Source: QHWK01 sp035315685 (lineage in GTDB: Bacteria > Acidobacteriota > Vicinamibacteria > Vicinamibacterales > CAVVIG01). From it: 17,998 bases of DNA. The stretch lies in contig DATFXR010000351.1 in assembly GCA_035315685.1 (NCBI GenBank), forward strand, positions 1 through 17,998. The letters run 5' to 3'. A program made the position numbers and the translations under genes. This document shows, in pieces, positions 1-7,374 of this stretch (positions within the stretch are counted from its first letter, which is position 1; each line of letters begins with the position of its first letter). The notes under the pieces were generated by a model. The model searched no databases. It had not been told where the DNA came from and saw only the letters and a program-made list of their open reading frames with translations.

Positions 1-914
1 AGCACGCGGCCATTCGACTCGTAGCTCACGCGATGGAGGAGGTCTCCGCGCTCGCGCACCTGCTGCAGCGCGAGCAGATCGCCGCCTTCGTGATGGACGC
101 TCGTGAGGCCGTAGCGGACGAATTGCTTCGAGATGTGCGCGAGGCCGTCGCGGTTACGCCGTTCGGTCTCGTCGCCGCTGAAAGTCCGCCGCGTGCCCAC
201 CCTGGTGAACACACCACGCGCCCGATCGGTGACGCGGCCGTTCAGATCGCCGAGCTCGTCCCGGTCGAACGTGCCGCCGGGCGGATCCTTGGTCTCTTTC
301 GTGACGCCCGCCAGCTCCAGCGCCTTGCTGTTGTAGAAGGAGGTGTGGCCGCCCCGGTGCTGGACGACGACCGGATGATCCTTCGAGACCTCGTCCAGAT
401 CGTGGACGTTCAGCATCCGTTGGTCTTTCACTTTCGTGTCGTCGAAGAAGTAGCCTTCCACCCACGTCCCCGCCGGCGTCTCCTTCGCGCGGGCGCGGAG
501 CTTGTCGACGATGCTGCGGATGGTGACGAACTCGACCTCGAACGGATTGCCGACGAGCACTTCCTCGAGGAGCGTCGTCCCGGGCGCGTGGTTGTGGCAG
601 TCGATGAAGCCGGGGACGATCGTCATCTGCCGGGCGTCGATGGTCTGCGTCGCCTTGCCGGCAAGGCCGCGGATTTCGGCGCTGCTGCCGACGGCCATAA
701 TCCGGCCGGCCTTCACTGCAAACGCCTCCGCGCGCGGTGTGGCAGCATCCATCGTGTAGACCTTCGCGTTGACGACGATCAGATCGGCGTCACGCGGTTC
801 GGCCCCCTGCGCGGCGGCAGGCGGCGTCCCGATTCCGATCCCTCGAGCGCCGAGCGCACCGGCGACGCCGGCGCTCGTCAGGCCGATGAATTCCCTGCGG
901 CTGCGGTTCTTCAT
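1..914 (-). CDS. YtcJ-like amidohydrolase (Amidohydro_3 family), Tat-exported, 3' part off the edge
   Basis: The reading frame starts at the ATG at 914-912 and stays open to base 1, so 304 codons are visible and the C-terminus is missing; family members are usually about 550-600 residues. The N-terminus has a twin-arginine signal (SRREFIGL, residues 5-12) followed by an Ala/Gly-rich hydrophobic stretch, so export by Tat is likely. Residues about 43-110 form the beta-sandwich and the start of the TIM barrel, with the metal motif GFIDCHNH (His107 and His109). Further in are a VVVQHRGGHTSFYNS block and DPPGGTFDR, both typical of Amidohydro_3/YtcJ proteins. These are metal-dependent hydrolases of C-N bonds; the substrate cannot be told. 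A purine-rich GGGGGA lies 8 bases upstream of the ATG and supports this start. The family assignment is firm, the exact reaction unknown. Confidence 0.9.
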   Translation of the reverse strand, partial: MKNRSRREFIGLTSAGVAGALGARGIGIGTPPAAAQGAEPRDADLIVVNAKVYTMDAATPRAEAFAVKAGRIMAVGSSAEIRGLAGKATQTIDARQMTIVPGFIDCHNHAPGTTLLEEVLVGNPFEVEFVTIRSIVDKLRARAKETPAGTWVEGYFFDDTKVKDQRMLNVHDLDEVSKDHPVVVQHRGGHTSFYNSKALELAGVTKETKDPPGGTFDRDELGDLNGRVTDRARGVFTRVGTRRTFSGDETERRNRDGLAHISKQFVRYGLTSVHHEGGDLLALQQVRERGDLLHRVSYESNGRV

Positions 915-970
915 GGCGGTCGTCCCCCGGATGCACGGAGCTTATGACGGTTCCGCCGCGGGCACAAATC

Positions 971-1744
971 TCAGGCAGCGACCGGGACAGCCTCCTGCTG
1001 CCACCGGCACTGCTGCCGGAACTCCGCGATCGCGTCGTAGGGGAGCATCCGCACGAGCTCCTCGAGGCTGGTGCTGCCGTCGCGCATCCGCAGCCACGCA
1101 TTCTCGGCCATCGAGATCGTGTTCCTGCGCGCGCTTGCCCGGATCTCTTCGATCGGGGCGCACTTGTTGATCAGGACGATGTCGTCCTCGCTCGGCACCC
1201 ACAACTCGACGATCGTCAGCCGGCCCCGGTAGCCGGTGAGATTGCAGGCCTGGCAGCCCAGGCCTTTGTAGAACCGGAGATGCGGCGGACGCTCGCCGAA
1301 GAACTCTCGCAGCAGCTGCCTCGACGGTTCGTACGGCGCCTTGCACGTGTCGCAGATCTGACGGACCAGTCGCTGGCCGACGACGCCGATGAGCGACGAG
1401 GCGACGGCATTCGGATCGACCTTGAGATCCATCGAGCGGGCGATCGAGCCGCTCGCCGTATTCGTGTGCAGCGTGCTGAGCAGCAGGTGCCCGGTCTGCA
1501 AGGCGCGGAACGCCATTTCGGCCGTCTCCTGATCGCGGATCTCGCCGAGCATGATCACTTCGGGATCGTGGCGAAGGAACGCACGCAGGTAGTTCGCGAA
1601 CGTGTTGCCGATGTGCTCGTTCACTTCCGCCTGGCTGACGTGCTCGAAGATGTACTCGATCGGATCCTCGGCGGTGAGGATGCGAATCCCCGGCCGGGAC
1701 AACGTCATCAACGCCGCGTAGAGCGTCGTGCTCTTGCCGGAGCT
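971..1744 (-). pseudogene. C-terminal half of a PilB/GspE-type secretion ATPase, cut at Walker A
   Basis: From about 1744 to the TGA at 973-971 the minus strand encodes 257 residues that match type IV pilus/type II secretion assembly ATPases: the end of a Walker A (SGKSTTLYAAL), an Asp box (AEDPIEY), Walker B (EVIMLGEIRD), a His box (LLLSTLHTN) and a zinc-binding pair of CxxC motifs (CDTC and CQAC), then a family-like C-terminus. Everything N-terminal is missing: upstream of SGKST the frame continues for about 110 codons with no similarity to PilB. The Walker A is R-P-R-S-S-G-K-S, so the first glycine of GxxxxGK[ST] is lost. No frameshift is visible in the remaining 257 codons, which suggests a recent truncation. 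A non-ATPase role cannot be excluded. The family also serves DNA uptake and secretion; no pilus operon is next to it, though a pilin-like gene lies at 5283-5867. Confidence 0.82.
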
Positions 1745-2044
1745 GCGCGGGCGCCCCTGACGACCCGCGCAGCGGCTCTTATGACTTGAACAGTCGCATA
1801 GAGTGCAAATACGGATCCGTCGTGTGCGCACGGAACTCAGGCAACACGCTCGGCCGATCACGCTCTCGAGGTCGAGGCGGTGTCTCGTTTCGACGCACGC
1901 CGCAGGCGAGAAATCAAACGCGGCCTCTGCGAAGACGCGGCAATGCGTAAAGATTCCTGCACGTGTCTCATCCATCGACACAGTTGCAGAACGGAACACG
2001 CGATTCGCGCTCAGGATCGACGCCAGGCCTCGAAGTAGGTGACA
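1745..2044. other. Intergenic gap between the ATPase fragment and the redoxin gene
   Basis: About 300 bases separate the divergent ATPase fragment and the selenoredoxin gene. An open frame crosses it on the minus strand (to 2080), but its translation is Arg/Cys/Ser-rich and resembles no ATPase N-terminus. The composition is somewhat less GC-rich than the flanks (for example around 1785-1815 and 1910-1960), as expected for a promoter region. I could not pick a convincing -35/-10 pair and see no RNA gene. Confidence 0.4.
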
Positions 2045-3151
2045 ATGACGCGAGCGGAACTGGACACCGTGGGCATTCAACCTCAGCTCACACGATGGCT
2101 GCGCAGCGCCGCTGCGGCGTTCGCGTTCGTTCTGGCGACTGCTGCGGCATTCGGGCAGCCAGCCCGCGACACGGCGTTGCCGGACGTGCAGAAGCTCGGG
2201 CCGCAGATCGGCGACCGTGTGCCCGAGTTCACGCTGCGCGATCAGAACGGGCAGTCACGGACGCTGGCGTCGCTCATCGGCCCGAAAGGTCTGATGCTCG
2301 TGTTCTTCCGATCCGCCGACTGGTGACCCTACTGCAAGACGCAGCTCGTGGAGCTGCAAGGCCGGCTCGACGCGTTGAAGCAGCAGGGCATTTCCATCGC
2401 GGCGATCAGCTACGATCCAGAGCCCGTCCTCGCGGACTTTTCGGCAAGACGCGGCATCCGGTTTCCGCTGCTGTCGGATCCCGGCTCGCCGACGATCATG
2501 CGGTACGGCATCTTCAACACGACAGTGCCGGAGTCCAACACACAGGCCTACGGCGTGCCGTTCCCCGGCACCTTCATGCTAGATACGCGCGGTATCGTGA
2601 CAGCGCGGTTCTTCGAAGCCGCGTACCAGGAACGCAATACCGTGTCGAGCATCCTCACGAGGCTCGGCACCACGATCGACATCCCGGCGACCAGAGTGTC
2701 GTCGCCTCAAGTGGAGATCACCTCGTTCGCCACTGACTCGACCGTCGCCCCCGGAACACACTTCTCAATCGTGGTCGAGGTGCGGCCGAACCAGGGCATG
2801 CATGTGTACGCGCCAGGCGCGATCGGATACAGAGGGACGAATCTGACGATTGAGGCACATCCATGGATTGACCTCAAGGCCGCGCGCTACCCGCCATCGG
2901 AGGACTATCATTTCAAGCCGCTCGACGAGCACGTGCAGGTGTATCAGCGGCCATTCCGCGTAGCCCTGGACGTCGTCGTGGACGCGTCGCCGGACGCGCA
3001 GAACGCGCTCAAGGACGTCTCGACACTCACGTTGCACGGGGTGTTCAGCTATCAGGCGTGCGACGACAAGGTGTGCTTTGCGCCGCAGGCCGTGCCGCTG
3101 CAGTGGACCATCGCCGTGCGTCAGCTGGATCGCGAGCGCGTCAAGCGCTGA
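2045..3151 (+). CDS. Periplasmic redoxin/DsbD-alpha fusion, probable selenoprotein with Sec at TGA 2324-2326
   Basis: Read through the TGA at 2324-2326, this is one 368-residue protein (stop 3149-3151). Residues about 15-38 are a signal peptide. Residues about 48-190 are an AhpC/TSA-type redoxin domain (IGDRVPEFTLRDQNGQ, then GLMLVFFRSADW, then Sec94, P-Y-C97, then SDPGSPTIMRYGI and PFPGTFMLD). Cys relatives have W-C-P-Y-C here, so TGA replaces the first, nucleophilic Cys. Residues about 220-360 resemble the DsbD N-terminal domain, with a Cys pair Cys339/Cys344 in YQACDDKVCF. Both halves are in one frame with no other defect. Likely role: periplasmic thiol or peroxide reduction with electrons passed within the fusion (inference). 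GTG 2039 is an alternative start; AGGTG at 2037-2041 is a close ribosome site. A simple nonsense mutation is the alternative, but the hairpin just downstream and the second case next door argue against it. Confidence 0.82.
2341..2357 (+). promoter_or_regulatory. Putative bacterial SECIS hairpin of the redoxin gene
   Basis: GCAGCTC (2341-2347) and GAGCTGC (2351-2357) form a perfect 7-bp stem with the loop GTG. The loop starts 21 bases after the TGA at 2324-2326. Bacterial SECIS elements bind SelB, lie within the coding region directly after the UGA, and usually carry a G in the first two loop positions; all of this is met. The 3-base loop is at the small end of the accepted range. Folding by eye only. 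Confidence 0.68.
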
Positions 3152-3160
3152 CGCGCCCGT

Positions 3161-3637
3161 TCAGAGCGGCTCGACGATCGCGTAGCTGGAGGTGAGTTGG
3201 ATGGCCCCGCGAAGCGTCCGATAGAGCGGGCAGCGCATCGCGTAGACGCCGTGCACGCGCTCGATCGTCTCCCGCGCGGCCTCTGGCGCGGCGAGCGCCA
3301 TGTGCACGTGGATTCGTTTCACGACCAGGACGCCGTCCTCGGTCTCCACCTCGCCCTTCACGTCGGCAGTCAATCTTCCGCCGCTGGCATCGATCTGACG
3401 CGCTTCCAGCGCGCCTCCAAAGGTTCCCATCATTCAACCGGCCGCGGCGGCGACGACATAGTCGATGGTCGCAGCGTGCGGCTCGCCGAGTGCTGACGGA
3501 TCGACCTTGTAGTGCTCGGCGATGGCGCCGTGCACGCTGAACACGACCGGGTGCGCTTCACCCGGCAGTCGCGCCTTTCGCAGCGGTCCCTTGACCCGTT
3601 CGATCGTCACCTGCGACGTGTACACGACGTCAGCCAT
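3161..3637 (-). CDS. OsmC/Ohr-family peroxidase, probable selenoprotein with Sec at TGA 3436-3434
   Basis: The ATG at 3637-3635 follows an excellent Shine-Dalgarno (GGAAGGAGGT, 5 bases of spacing). Reading through TGA 3436-3434 gives one 158-residue protein, a normal OsmC length. Residues 1-67 end in DYVVAAAAG, the central helix where the family has A-A-x-C; residue 68 is the TGA, followed in the same frame by MMGTFGGALEAR, as in relatives with C-[LM]-T-G-T. The second family cysteine is present in AMRCPLYRTLRG. OsmC/Ohr proteins reduce organic hydroperoxides in the cytoplasm using these two cysteines, so Sec would sit at the peroxidatic position. No further stop or shift is seen in either half. 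Two adjacent ATGs right after the TGA would make a gene finder call a false 90-residue gene. It converges on the selenoredoxin gene with only 9 bases between stops. A nonsense mutation is possible but unlikely. Confidence 0.85.
3397..3415 (-). promoter_or_regulatory. Putative bacterial SECIS hairpin of the osmC-like gene
   Basis: On the minus strand GGCGCGC (3415-3409) pairs with GCGCGTC (3403-3397): 7 pairs including one G-U, around the 5-base loop TGGAA, which has G in second position. The loop begins 25 bases after the TGA at 3436-3434, inside the range of known bacterial SECIS elements. By-eye folding; a computed fold and SelB-type covariance search would confirm. Confidence 0.7.
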
Positions 3638-3784
3638 GGGAACCTCCTTCCGCGAACGGATTCATTTTTTCCTTCGCTCGGACGGGCGCTCGTGCTCGAG
3701 CGAGCCGCACGGCATCCAATTCTAGTCGCGATATGGCGACAAGACGTTGATGACGCGAAAGGGCGTTTGCGCCGCGGCCGATGG

Positions 3785-5320
3785 TCACGTGGTCGGCGAC
3801 GAACCGGCGACGTGCGGCGCGGATTGCTCGCTGCCGACCAGTCGCGTCAGGCGCACCAGGTGAAGCGCAGCATATCCGGCGACGACGATAGCTGTTACGA
3901 GCAGTCCGGCGATGGGCCACCACGACACGCCGGCTTTGTGAAGGAACAGGAACCAGCGGTCGAAGCCAGTGCCGAGCGGAGGTGACGGCTGACCGCGGAC
4001 CAATGAAACCAGATAGTGAACGAACAGCGCGCTCTGAGAATAGAGCGGCACGTACGCCATGCGGTAGTTGAAGGCCTGGTCGTAATAACCGCTGGTGTAT
4101 TGATCCTCGAGGAAGCTGGTTGCGAGCGAGACCGACTGAGCGACCACGCCTGCAGCAGTCAATGCGAGGAATCGCGCCCACGCCACGGGACGGCTGTCGG
4201 CGAGGTCGGGACCGAGTGCCAGCAGCAGGAAGGGAAGCGTCGGCAGCAGATACCGCGGACCGACGCAGTAGCCGCCTTCCCACTGCGTGTAGCGTCCATA
4301 CAGCAGGAGATAGCTCACCGGCATGGCGACCGCCAGCAGCGCCACACCACGGTCGATGCGCGCCAGCCGGCGCACCGCGGGGATGGCGACGAGTGCCAGC
4401 GGTGCGTACACGAAGATCGACTTCCCTGGACTGACCAGGAACCCTGCCAGGCCGACGAGGAGCGGTGTTTCGAAGCCGTTGATCCGCTTGCCGCCGTCTG
4501 CGATCTCCGGATAGCCGAAATCGAAAGGGTTTCCGAACAGATGCGTATTCCACGCGAGAGCGATTGCGACGCCGATCGCCGCCGCGGCCGCGAGAGCGAA
4601 CGCCGACGGAAGGCCGCGGCGCCGGTCGCGTACGAGAAGGGAGGCGACGAACACAGGCGCCGCGAGCGCATGGCCCGGTCGGACCAGCACGCATGCTCCG
4701 AGAAGAACTCCAGCCAGTAGTGCCTGCCGAGTCGTGACTGGCTGCGTGTTGCCGAACATGCACAGCGCGGATCCAATCAGAAGCATCGTGGTCAGCGGTT
4801 CGGAGAAGAGCCACGCGGAGTAGCCGAACAGCGGCGTGCCAACTGCGAACGCGAGCGCGACCGCAACGGCAGCAGCCGGCGGCGTTCCGAGCCGAAGGAG
4901 TAGCGTCAGAAAGAGCGCCGCGGCGAGCGCCGCGCACGTCGTCGAACTGAGCACGACGGCGAAGGTGATGACGAGATCGCGGCTGGTCTCGGGGACGCCC
5001 GGTGCGAAGACCATGAGCTTCCCGAGCAGATAGTACGGAACGAGCGCGACCGCATGCAGCGGGCCGTTGGGGGCCCGCAGTCGTCCCTGACGATCACGCT
5101 CTCCGTAGAACGCGAAACCGCTGGTGGATGAGGGGACGGTAAGTGACCCGGTCTCTACCAGGTCACGAGCCTGGAAGAAGGCACTGGCTTCGTCTGTGAC
5201 GTGCAGGCGCCCGGTCGACGTCGCGACATACAGGGCCTGCAGGAAGAAGAACAGCGTCCAGACGAGGCCAGCCCGCAACGGTCTAATGAGCTGCCGGGAA
5301 GCGGACCACTCCGACTCCAT
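3785..5320 (-). CDS. Multi-pass membrane protein, GT-C/GT39-like glycosyltransferase
   Basis: This 511-residue protein has about 11 hydrophobic segments spread along its length and a short hydrophilic tail. The first extracytoplasmic loop carries HVTDEASAFFQARD, an acidic pair where GT-C enzymes place their catalytic acidic residue, and a later loop has YTQWEGGYCVGPRYL, a pattern seen in lipid-linked sugar or mannosyl transferases of the GT39/ArnT kind. Such enzymes use polyprenyl-phosphate sugars to modify proteins or lipids on the outer face of the inner membrane. No partner gene in the window fixes the substrate. The start ATG at 5320-5318 has no clear ribosome site and lies 38 bases inside the preceding pilin-like gene, so translation may be coupled; a TTG near 5281 is another possible start. 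The fold assignment is moderate, the enzymatic one tentative. Confidence 0.68.
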   Translation of the reverse strand: MESEWSASRQLIRPLRAGLVWTLFFFLQALYVATSTGRLHVTDEASAFFQARDLVETGSLTVPSSTSGFAFYGERDRQGRLRAPNGPLHAVALVPYYLLGKLMVFAPGVPETSRDLVITFAVVLSSTTCAALAAALFLTLLLRLGTPPAAAVAVALAFAVGTPLFGYSAWLFSEPLTTMLLIGSALCMFGNTQPVTTRQALLAGVLLGACVLVRPGHALAAPVFVASLLVRDRRRGLPSAFALAAAAAIGVAIALAWNTHLFGNPFDFGYPEIADGGKRINGFETPLLVGLAGFLVSPGKSIFVYAPLALVAIPAVRRLARIDRGVALLAVAMPVSYLLLYGRYTQWEGGYCVGPRYLLPTLPFLLLALGPDLADSRPVAWARFLALTAAGVVAQSVSLATSFLEDQYTSGYYDQAFNYRMAYVPLYSQSALFVHYLVSLVRGQPSPPLGTGFDRWFLFLHKAGVSWWPIAGLLVTAIVVAGYAALHLVRLTRLVGSEQSAPHVAGSSPTT

Positions 5321-5867
5321 TCGACGCGAAGTAATTGTGGCACTGCGGAAGCAGCCGCGACACCGTGGTTTCCAGTTGCCTCAGCGCCTCGCTCGATTCC
5401 GTGACCGCGCTCTTCGCGTCGAGCAGGAATTGTCGCTGGCGCGCAGGCCCGCCGCGCTCCTCGGGGCCCTCAGACGGCGGGGTTCCGGGTTGCGGTGTTA
5501 CGGCTGGCAGCAGCGCGTCGATCTCCTTGAGGAGCGCGTCGGCGGCGCGCTGGCTCGCATTGAAGTCACCGCACAGGGTCAGCAAATCGCCCTGGGCGAA
5601 CGTTCCATCTGCGCCGGCGAGTGCGGCATTGCTGGCGAGCTTCGCCGCGTCCTGCTGGATCTTCACCGATCCGTCGGCGAACGCGCGGAGATCCGCGGCC
5701 AGTCGCGCGTGACTGGGACTTCCGTGCGCCAGTCCGCTGGCCGCCTCCCGGACCTTCTGGACCGCGGGGAGGAGCAGGCCGATGAGAATCGCGATGATCG
5801 CGATGACGACGAGGAGCTCGATCAGTGTGAAGCCGGCTCGGCTGCGGAGAACGACGGTTCGTTTCAT
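5283..5867 (-). CDS. Prepilin-type N-terminal cleavage/methylation domain protein (pseudopilin-like)
   Basis: The 194-residue product begins with a short basic leader and the class III signal RAGFTLIELLVVIAIIAIL, with Glu at +5 after the cleavage site, followed by GLLLPAVQKVREAA. This is the hydrophobic N-helix of type IV pilins and type II secretion pseudopilins, and the AVQKVREAA ending is common in the large pilin-like families of Planctomycetes and Acidobacteria. The remainder (about residues 45-190) is Ala-rich and helical with two cysteines (C-G-D-F and Q-C-H), and lacks the His/Asp-Gly tail of DUF1559 proteins. It should be processed by a prepilin peptidase and anchored in the inner membrane. 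GAGG lies 8-11 bases upstream of the ATG. It overlaps the GT-C-like gene by 38 bases, suggesting a two-gene operon. The role is unknown. Confidence 0.85.
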   Translation of the reverse strand: MKRTVVLRSRAGFTLIELLVVIAIIAILIGLLLPAVQKVREAASGLAHGSPSHARLAADLRAFADGSVKIQQDAAKLASNAALAGADGTFAQGDLLTLCGDFNASQRAADALLKEIDALLPAVTPQPGTPPSEGPEERGGPARQRQFLLDAKSAVTESSEALRQLETTVSRLLPQCHNYFASNGVGVVRFPAAH

Positions 5868-5888
5868 GACACACGCCTCATTTCTTCG

Positions 5889-5928
5889 TGATCAACTCTT
5901 TGTGATCAACGACACATCGGTGATTAAC
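5889..5928. repeat. Three TGATCAAC-type direct repeats upstream of the pilin-like gene
   Basis: TGATCAAC occurs at 5889-5896 and 5903-5910 (14 bases apart) and as TGATTAAC at 5921-5928 (18 further). The first two sit in a longer near-repeat (TTCGTGATCAAC and TTTGTGATCAAC). They lie 22-61 bases upstream of the minus-strand pilin-like start, where operators would be. They could equally belong to a degenerate dispersed repeat; nothing here decides. Confidence 0.4.
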
Positions 5929-6043
5929 GACAAAGGCGGGGAGGGAGAACGCCGGACGGATGTTATGCAGCCGTCGGTGAGGAAACAAGGCGAGCGCGTG
6001 CGCCCTTATGACAAATTGGTGCAGTTCACGATCACACCGATCG

Positions 6044-6613
6044 TCAGATGATCGGCCGCGGGCGCCGCGCCGTCAGCTCATCGAGGACGGCGTCCTCAAC
6101 CCTGTGGGCTTCGCTCGTCTCATATCCCGCGCGACCCTCCAGCGGTCGCCCGATGCGGGCGTACATCGCCAGCATCGAGTCGATGTCGACGACTTCCGGA
6201 TGGGCAAGTACCTCGAGCGCGTGCTGGAGCTCGTGGGCGATCAATGCGATGAGGCGGTCGTGACTGACACGAGTGTCGTCCGGCGTCACCACTATCCGAA
6301 GATAACGGCCGCCCGTCGTCGGCACGACATACGGGAGCAGACATCCATTCAGGTGGCCGAACGCACAGTGGCCGAATTCCACGTACACGATGCCGTGCGC
6401 ATCCGCAATCCGCTCGAGCAACCCGCGAAACGACGCCGAGCGGTTGGTGCCTTCTTCGAACAACGCGGTCATGACCTTGTTGGCAGGACGGACGCCGGCC
6501 GCCTGGAATCCGAGGGCGATTGCCGGAGAGACGACGAAATATCCGGCGAGCAGCAGCGGCAGCCGGAGGCGCGTGAGGCGCTTGCGACCGCGGACGGCGT
6601 TGGTGTACACCAT
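6044..6613 (-). CDS. Membrane-anchored hypothetical protein with an HExxH zinc motif
   Basis: From the ATG at 6613-6611 this is 189 residues; a GTG at 6640 would add nine residues and has no better ribosome site. A basic N-terminus (RGRKRLTRLRL) and a hydrophobic stretch at about residues 17-42 suggest a membrane anchor or signal peptide. The core contains LIALIAHELQHALEVL with the HELQH motif at residues 127-131, the zinc site of gluzincin and related metallopeptidases, followed about 40 residues later by ETSEAHRVEDAVLDEL, whose acidic residues could give a third ligand. I do not recognise a named family. A periplasmic peptidase is a reasonable guess, but the motif alone does not prove activity. 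It is divergent from the wHTH-FHA regulator, with a shared intergenic region of 110 bases. Confidence 0.72.
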   Translation of the reverse strand: MVYTNAVRGRKRLTRLRLPLLLAGYFVVSPAIALGFQAAGVRPANKVMTALFEEGTNRSASFRGLLERIADAHGIVYVEFGHCAFGHLNGCLLPYVVPTTGGRYLRIVVTPDDTRVSHDRLIALIAHELQHALEVLAHPEVVDIDSMLAMYARIGRPLEGRAGYETSEAHRVEDAVLDELTARRPRPII

Positions 6614-6684
6614 GGAGCGCCAGGCGGCGCATGCGCGCACGCCGCTTCTCGCACCTCAATCTGCGTGTGCACCCTTCTCGAGTC

Positions 6685-6723
6685 TTGGAAGAGACTTGGG
6701 AGTTTTTGGGGATCTTTTCCGGG
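6685..6723 (+). promoter_or_regulatory. Phased TTGG direct repeats in front of the wHTH-FHA gene
   Basis: TTGG recurs at 6685, 6696 and 6706, each followed by a purine-rich block (TTGGAAGAG, TTGGGAGTT, TTGGGGATC), so the spacing is 11 and 10 bases, one helical turn. It ends directly before the ATG at 6724. Tandem sites spaced by one turn are what OmpR-type winged-helix proteins bind, so autoregulation by the downstream product is plausible. The last block may also act as a weak ribosome site. Confidence 0.42.
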
Positions 6724-7374
6724 ATGGGCCGACAGCTCTTGTTCGGGCCGTTCACACTCGATCCCGACGCGCGCTGTCTCCTGCGCGGCGCCGAACGCCA
6801 GCGCGTCCACCTGTCGCCGAAGGCCTACGAGCTCCTCACGGTTCTCGCCGACGCGCGTCCCCGCGCGTTCTCGAAACAGGAACTGCGCGAGCGACTGTGG
6901 CCATCGACGTTCGTCTCGGAGGCCACGGTTGCCAGCGTGGTCGCCGAGCTCCGCGACGCCCTCGGCGAGCGCGGCCGCGAGGGCCGTTTTGTGAGGACCG
7001 TGCACGGCTTCGGATACTCGTTCGTCGCCGACGCGCGCGAAACCGTACCCCACGCCGCCGCAGTCGCGCGGAGCTGGGTCGTCTGCAACGGAGAAGAACA
7101 CCCGCTGGTGGATGGCGAGCACCTGATTGGCCGCGATATCGACGTGGCGATCGTCCTGGGATCGCCCGCCATTTCACGCCATCACGCGCGGATCGTGATC
7201 GCGGGCGACCTCGCCACCATCGAGGATCTCGGCAGCAAGAACGGCACATTCGTCCGCGGCGAGGCGGTGACGGTCCGCACTCCGCTCGCAGACGGTGACC
7301 GGATTCGAGTGGGCGGGTTTGAATTGACCTTTCGAATCCTGACCGGGAACGGTTCAACCGAAACGCTGCGCTGA
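6724..7374 (+). CDS. OmpR-type winged-helix DNA-binding protein with C-terminal FHA domain
   Basis: Starting at ATG 6724 (MGRQLLFGPFTLDPDAR, the usual N-terminus of this family) the product is 216 residues; an ATG at 6631 would add 31 residues without family similarity. Residues about 3-102 form a Trans_reg_C winged helix (LSPKAYELLTVLADARPRA, then KQELRERLWP, then RTVHGFGYSF). Residues about 115-208 form an FHA domain with all its phosphothreonine-pocket signatures: GRD, SRHHARI and SKNGTF. There is no receiver domain. The protein should bind DNA and dock onto phosphothreonine, typically on a partner kinase. Its TGA overlaps the ATG of the following kinase gene (TGATG, 7372-7376), the arrangement expected for a coupled regulator-kinase pair, but that kinase is collapsed here, so the FHA domain has lost its cis-encoded partner. 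Family call is firm; target genes unknown. Confidence 0.92.
   Translation: MGRQLLFGPFTLDPDARCLLRGAERQRVHLSPKAYELLTVLADARPRAFSKQELRERLWPSTFVSEATVASVVAELRDALGERGREGRFVRTVHGFGYSFVADARETVPHAAAVARSWVVCNGEEHPLVDGEHLIGRDIDVAIVLGSPAISRHHARIVIAGDLATIEDLGSKNGTFVRGEAVTVRTPLADGDRIRVGGFELTFRILTGNGSTETLR

Noticed and set aside
33..947. 304-codon plus-strand frame over the amidohydrolase
   Set aside because: The minus strand shows a Tat signal and amidohydrolase motifs over the same bases.
2348..3151. Separate gene starting at GTG 2348
   Set aside because: This start lies in the middle of the redoxin domain after the active site; the upstream frame encodes the missing half and the signal peptide.
3161..3433. 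Separate 90-residue gene starting directly after the TGA of the OsmC frame
   Set aside because: It is the second half of OsmC, has no ribosome site of its own, and would lack the central catalytic residue.
3630..4937. 435-codon minus-strand frame overlapping the GT-C-like gene
   Set aside because: Arg-rich and without hydrophobic segments, whereas the other frame encodes a regular multi-pass protein.
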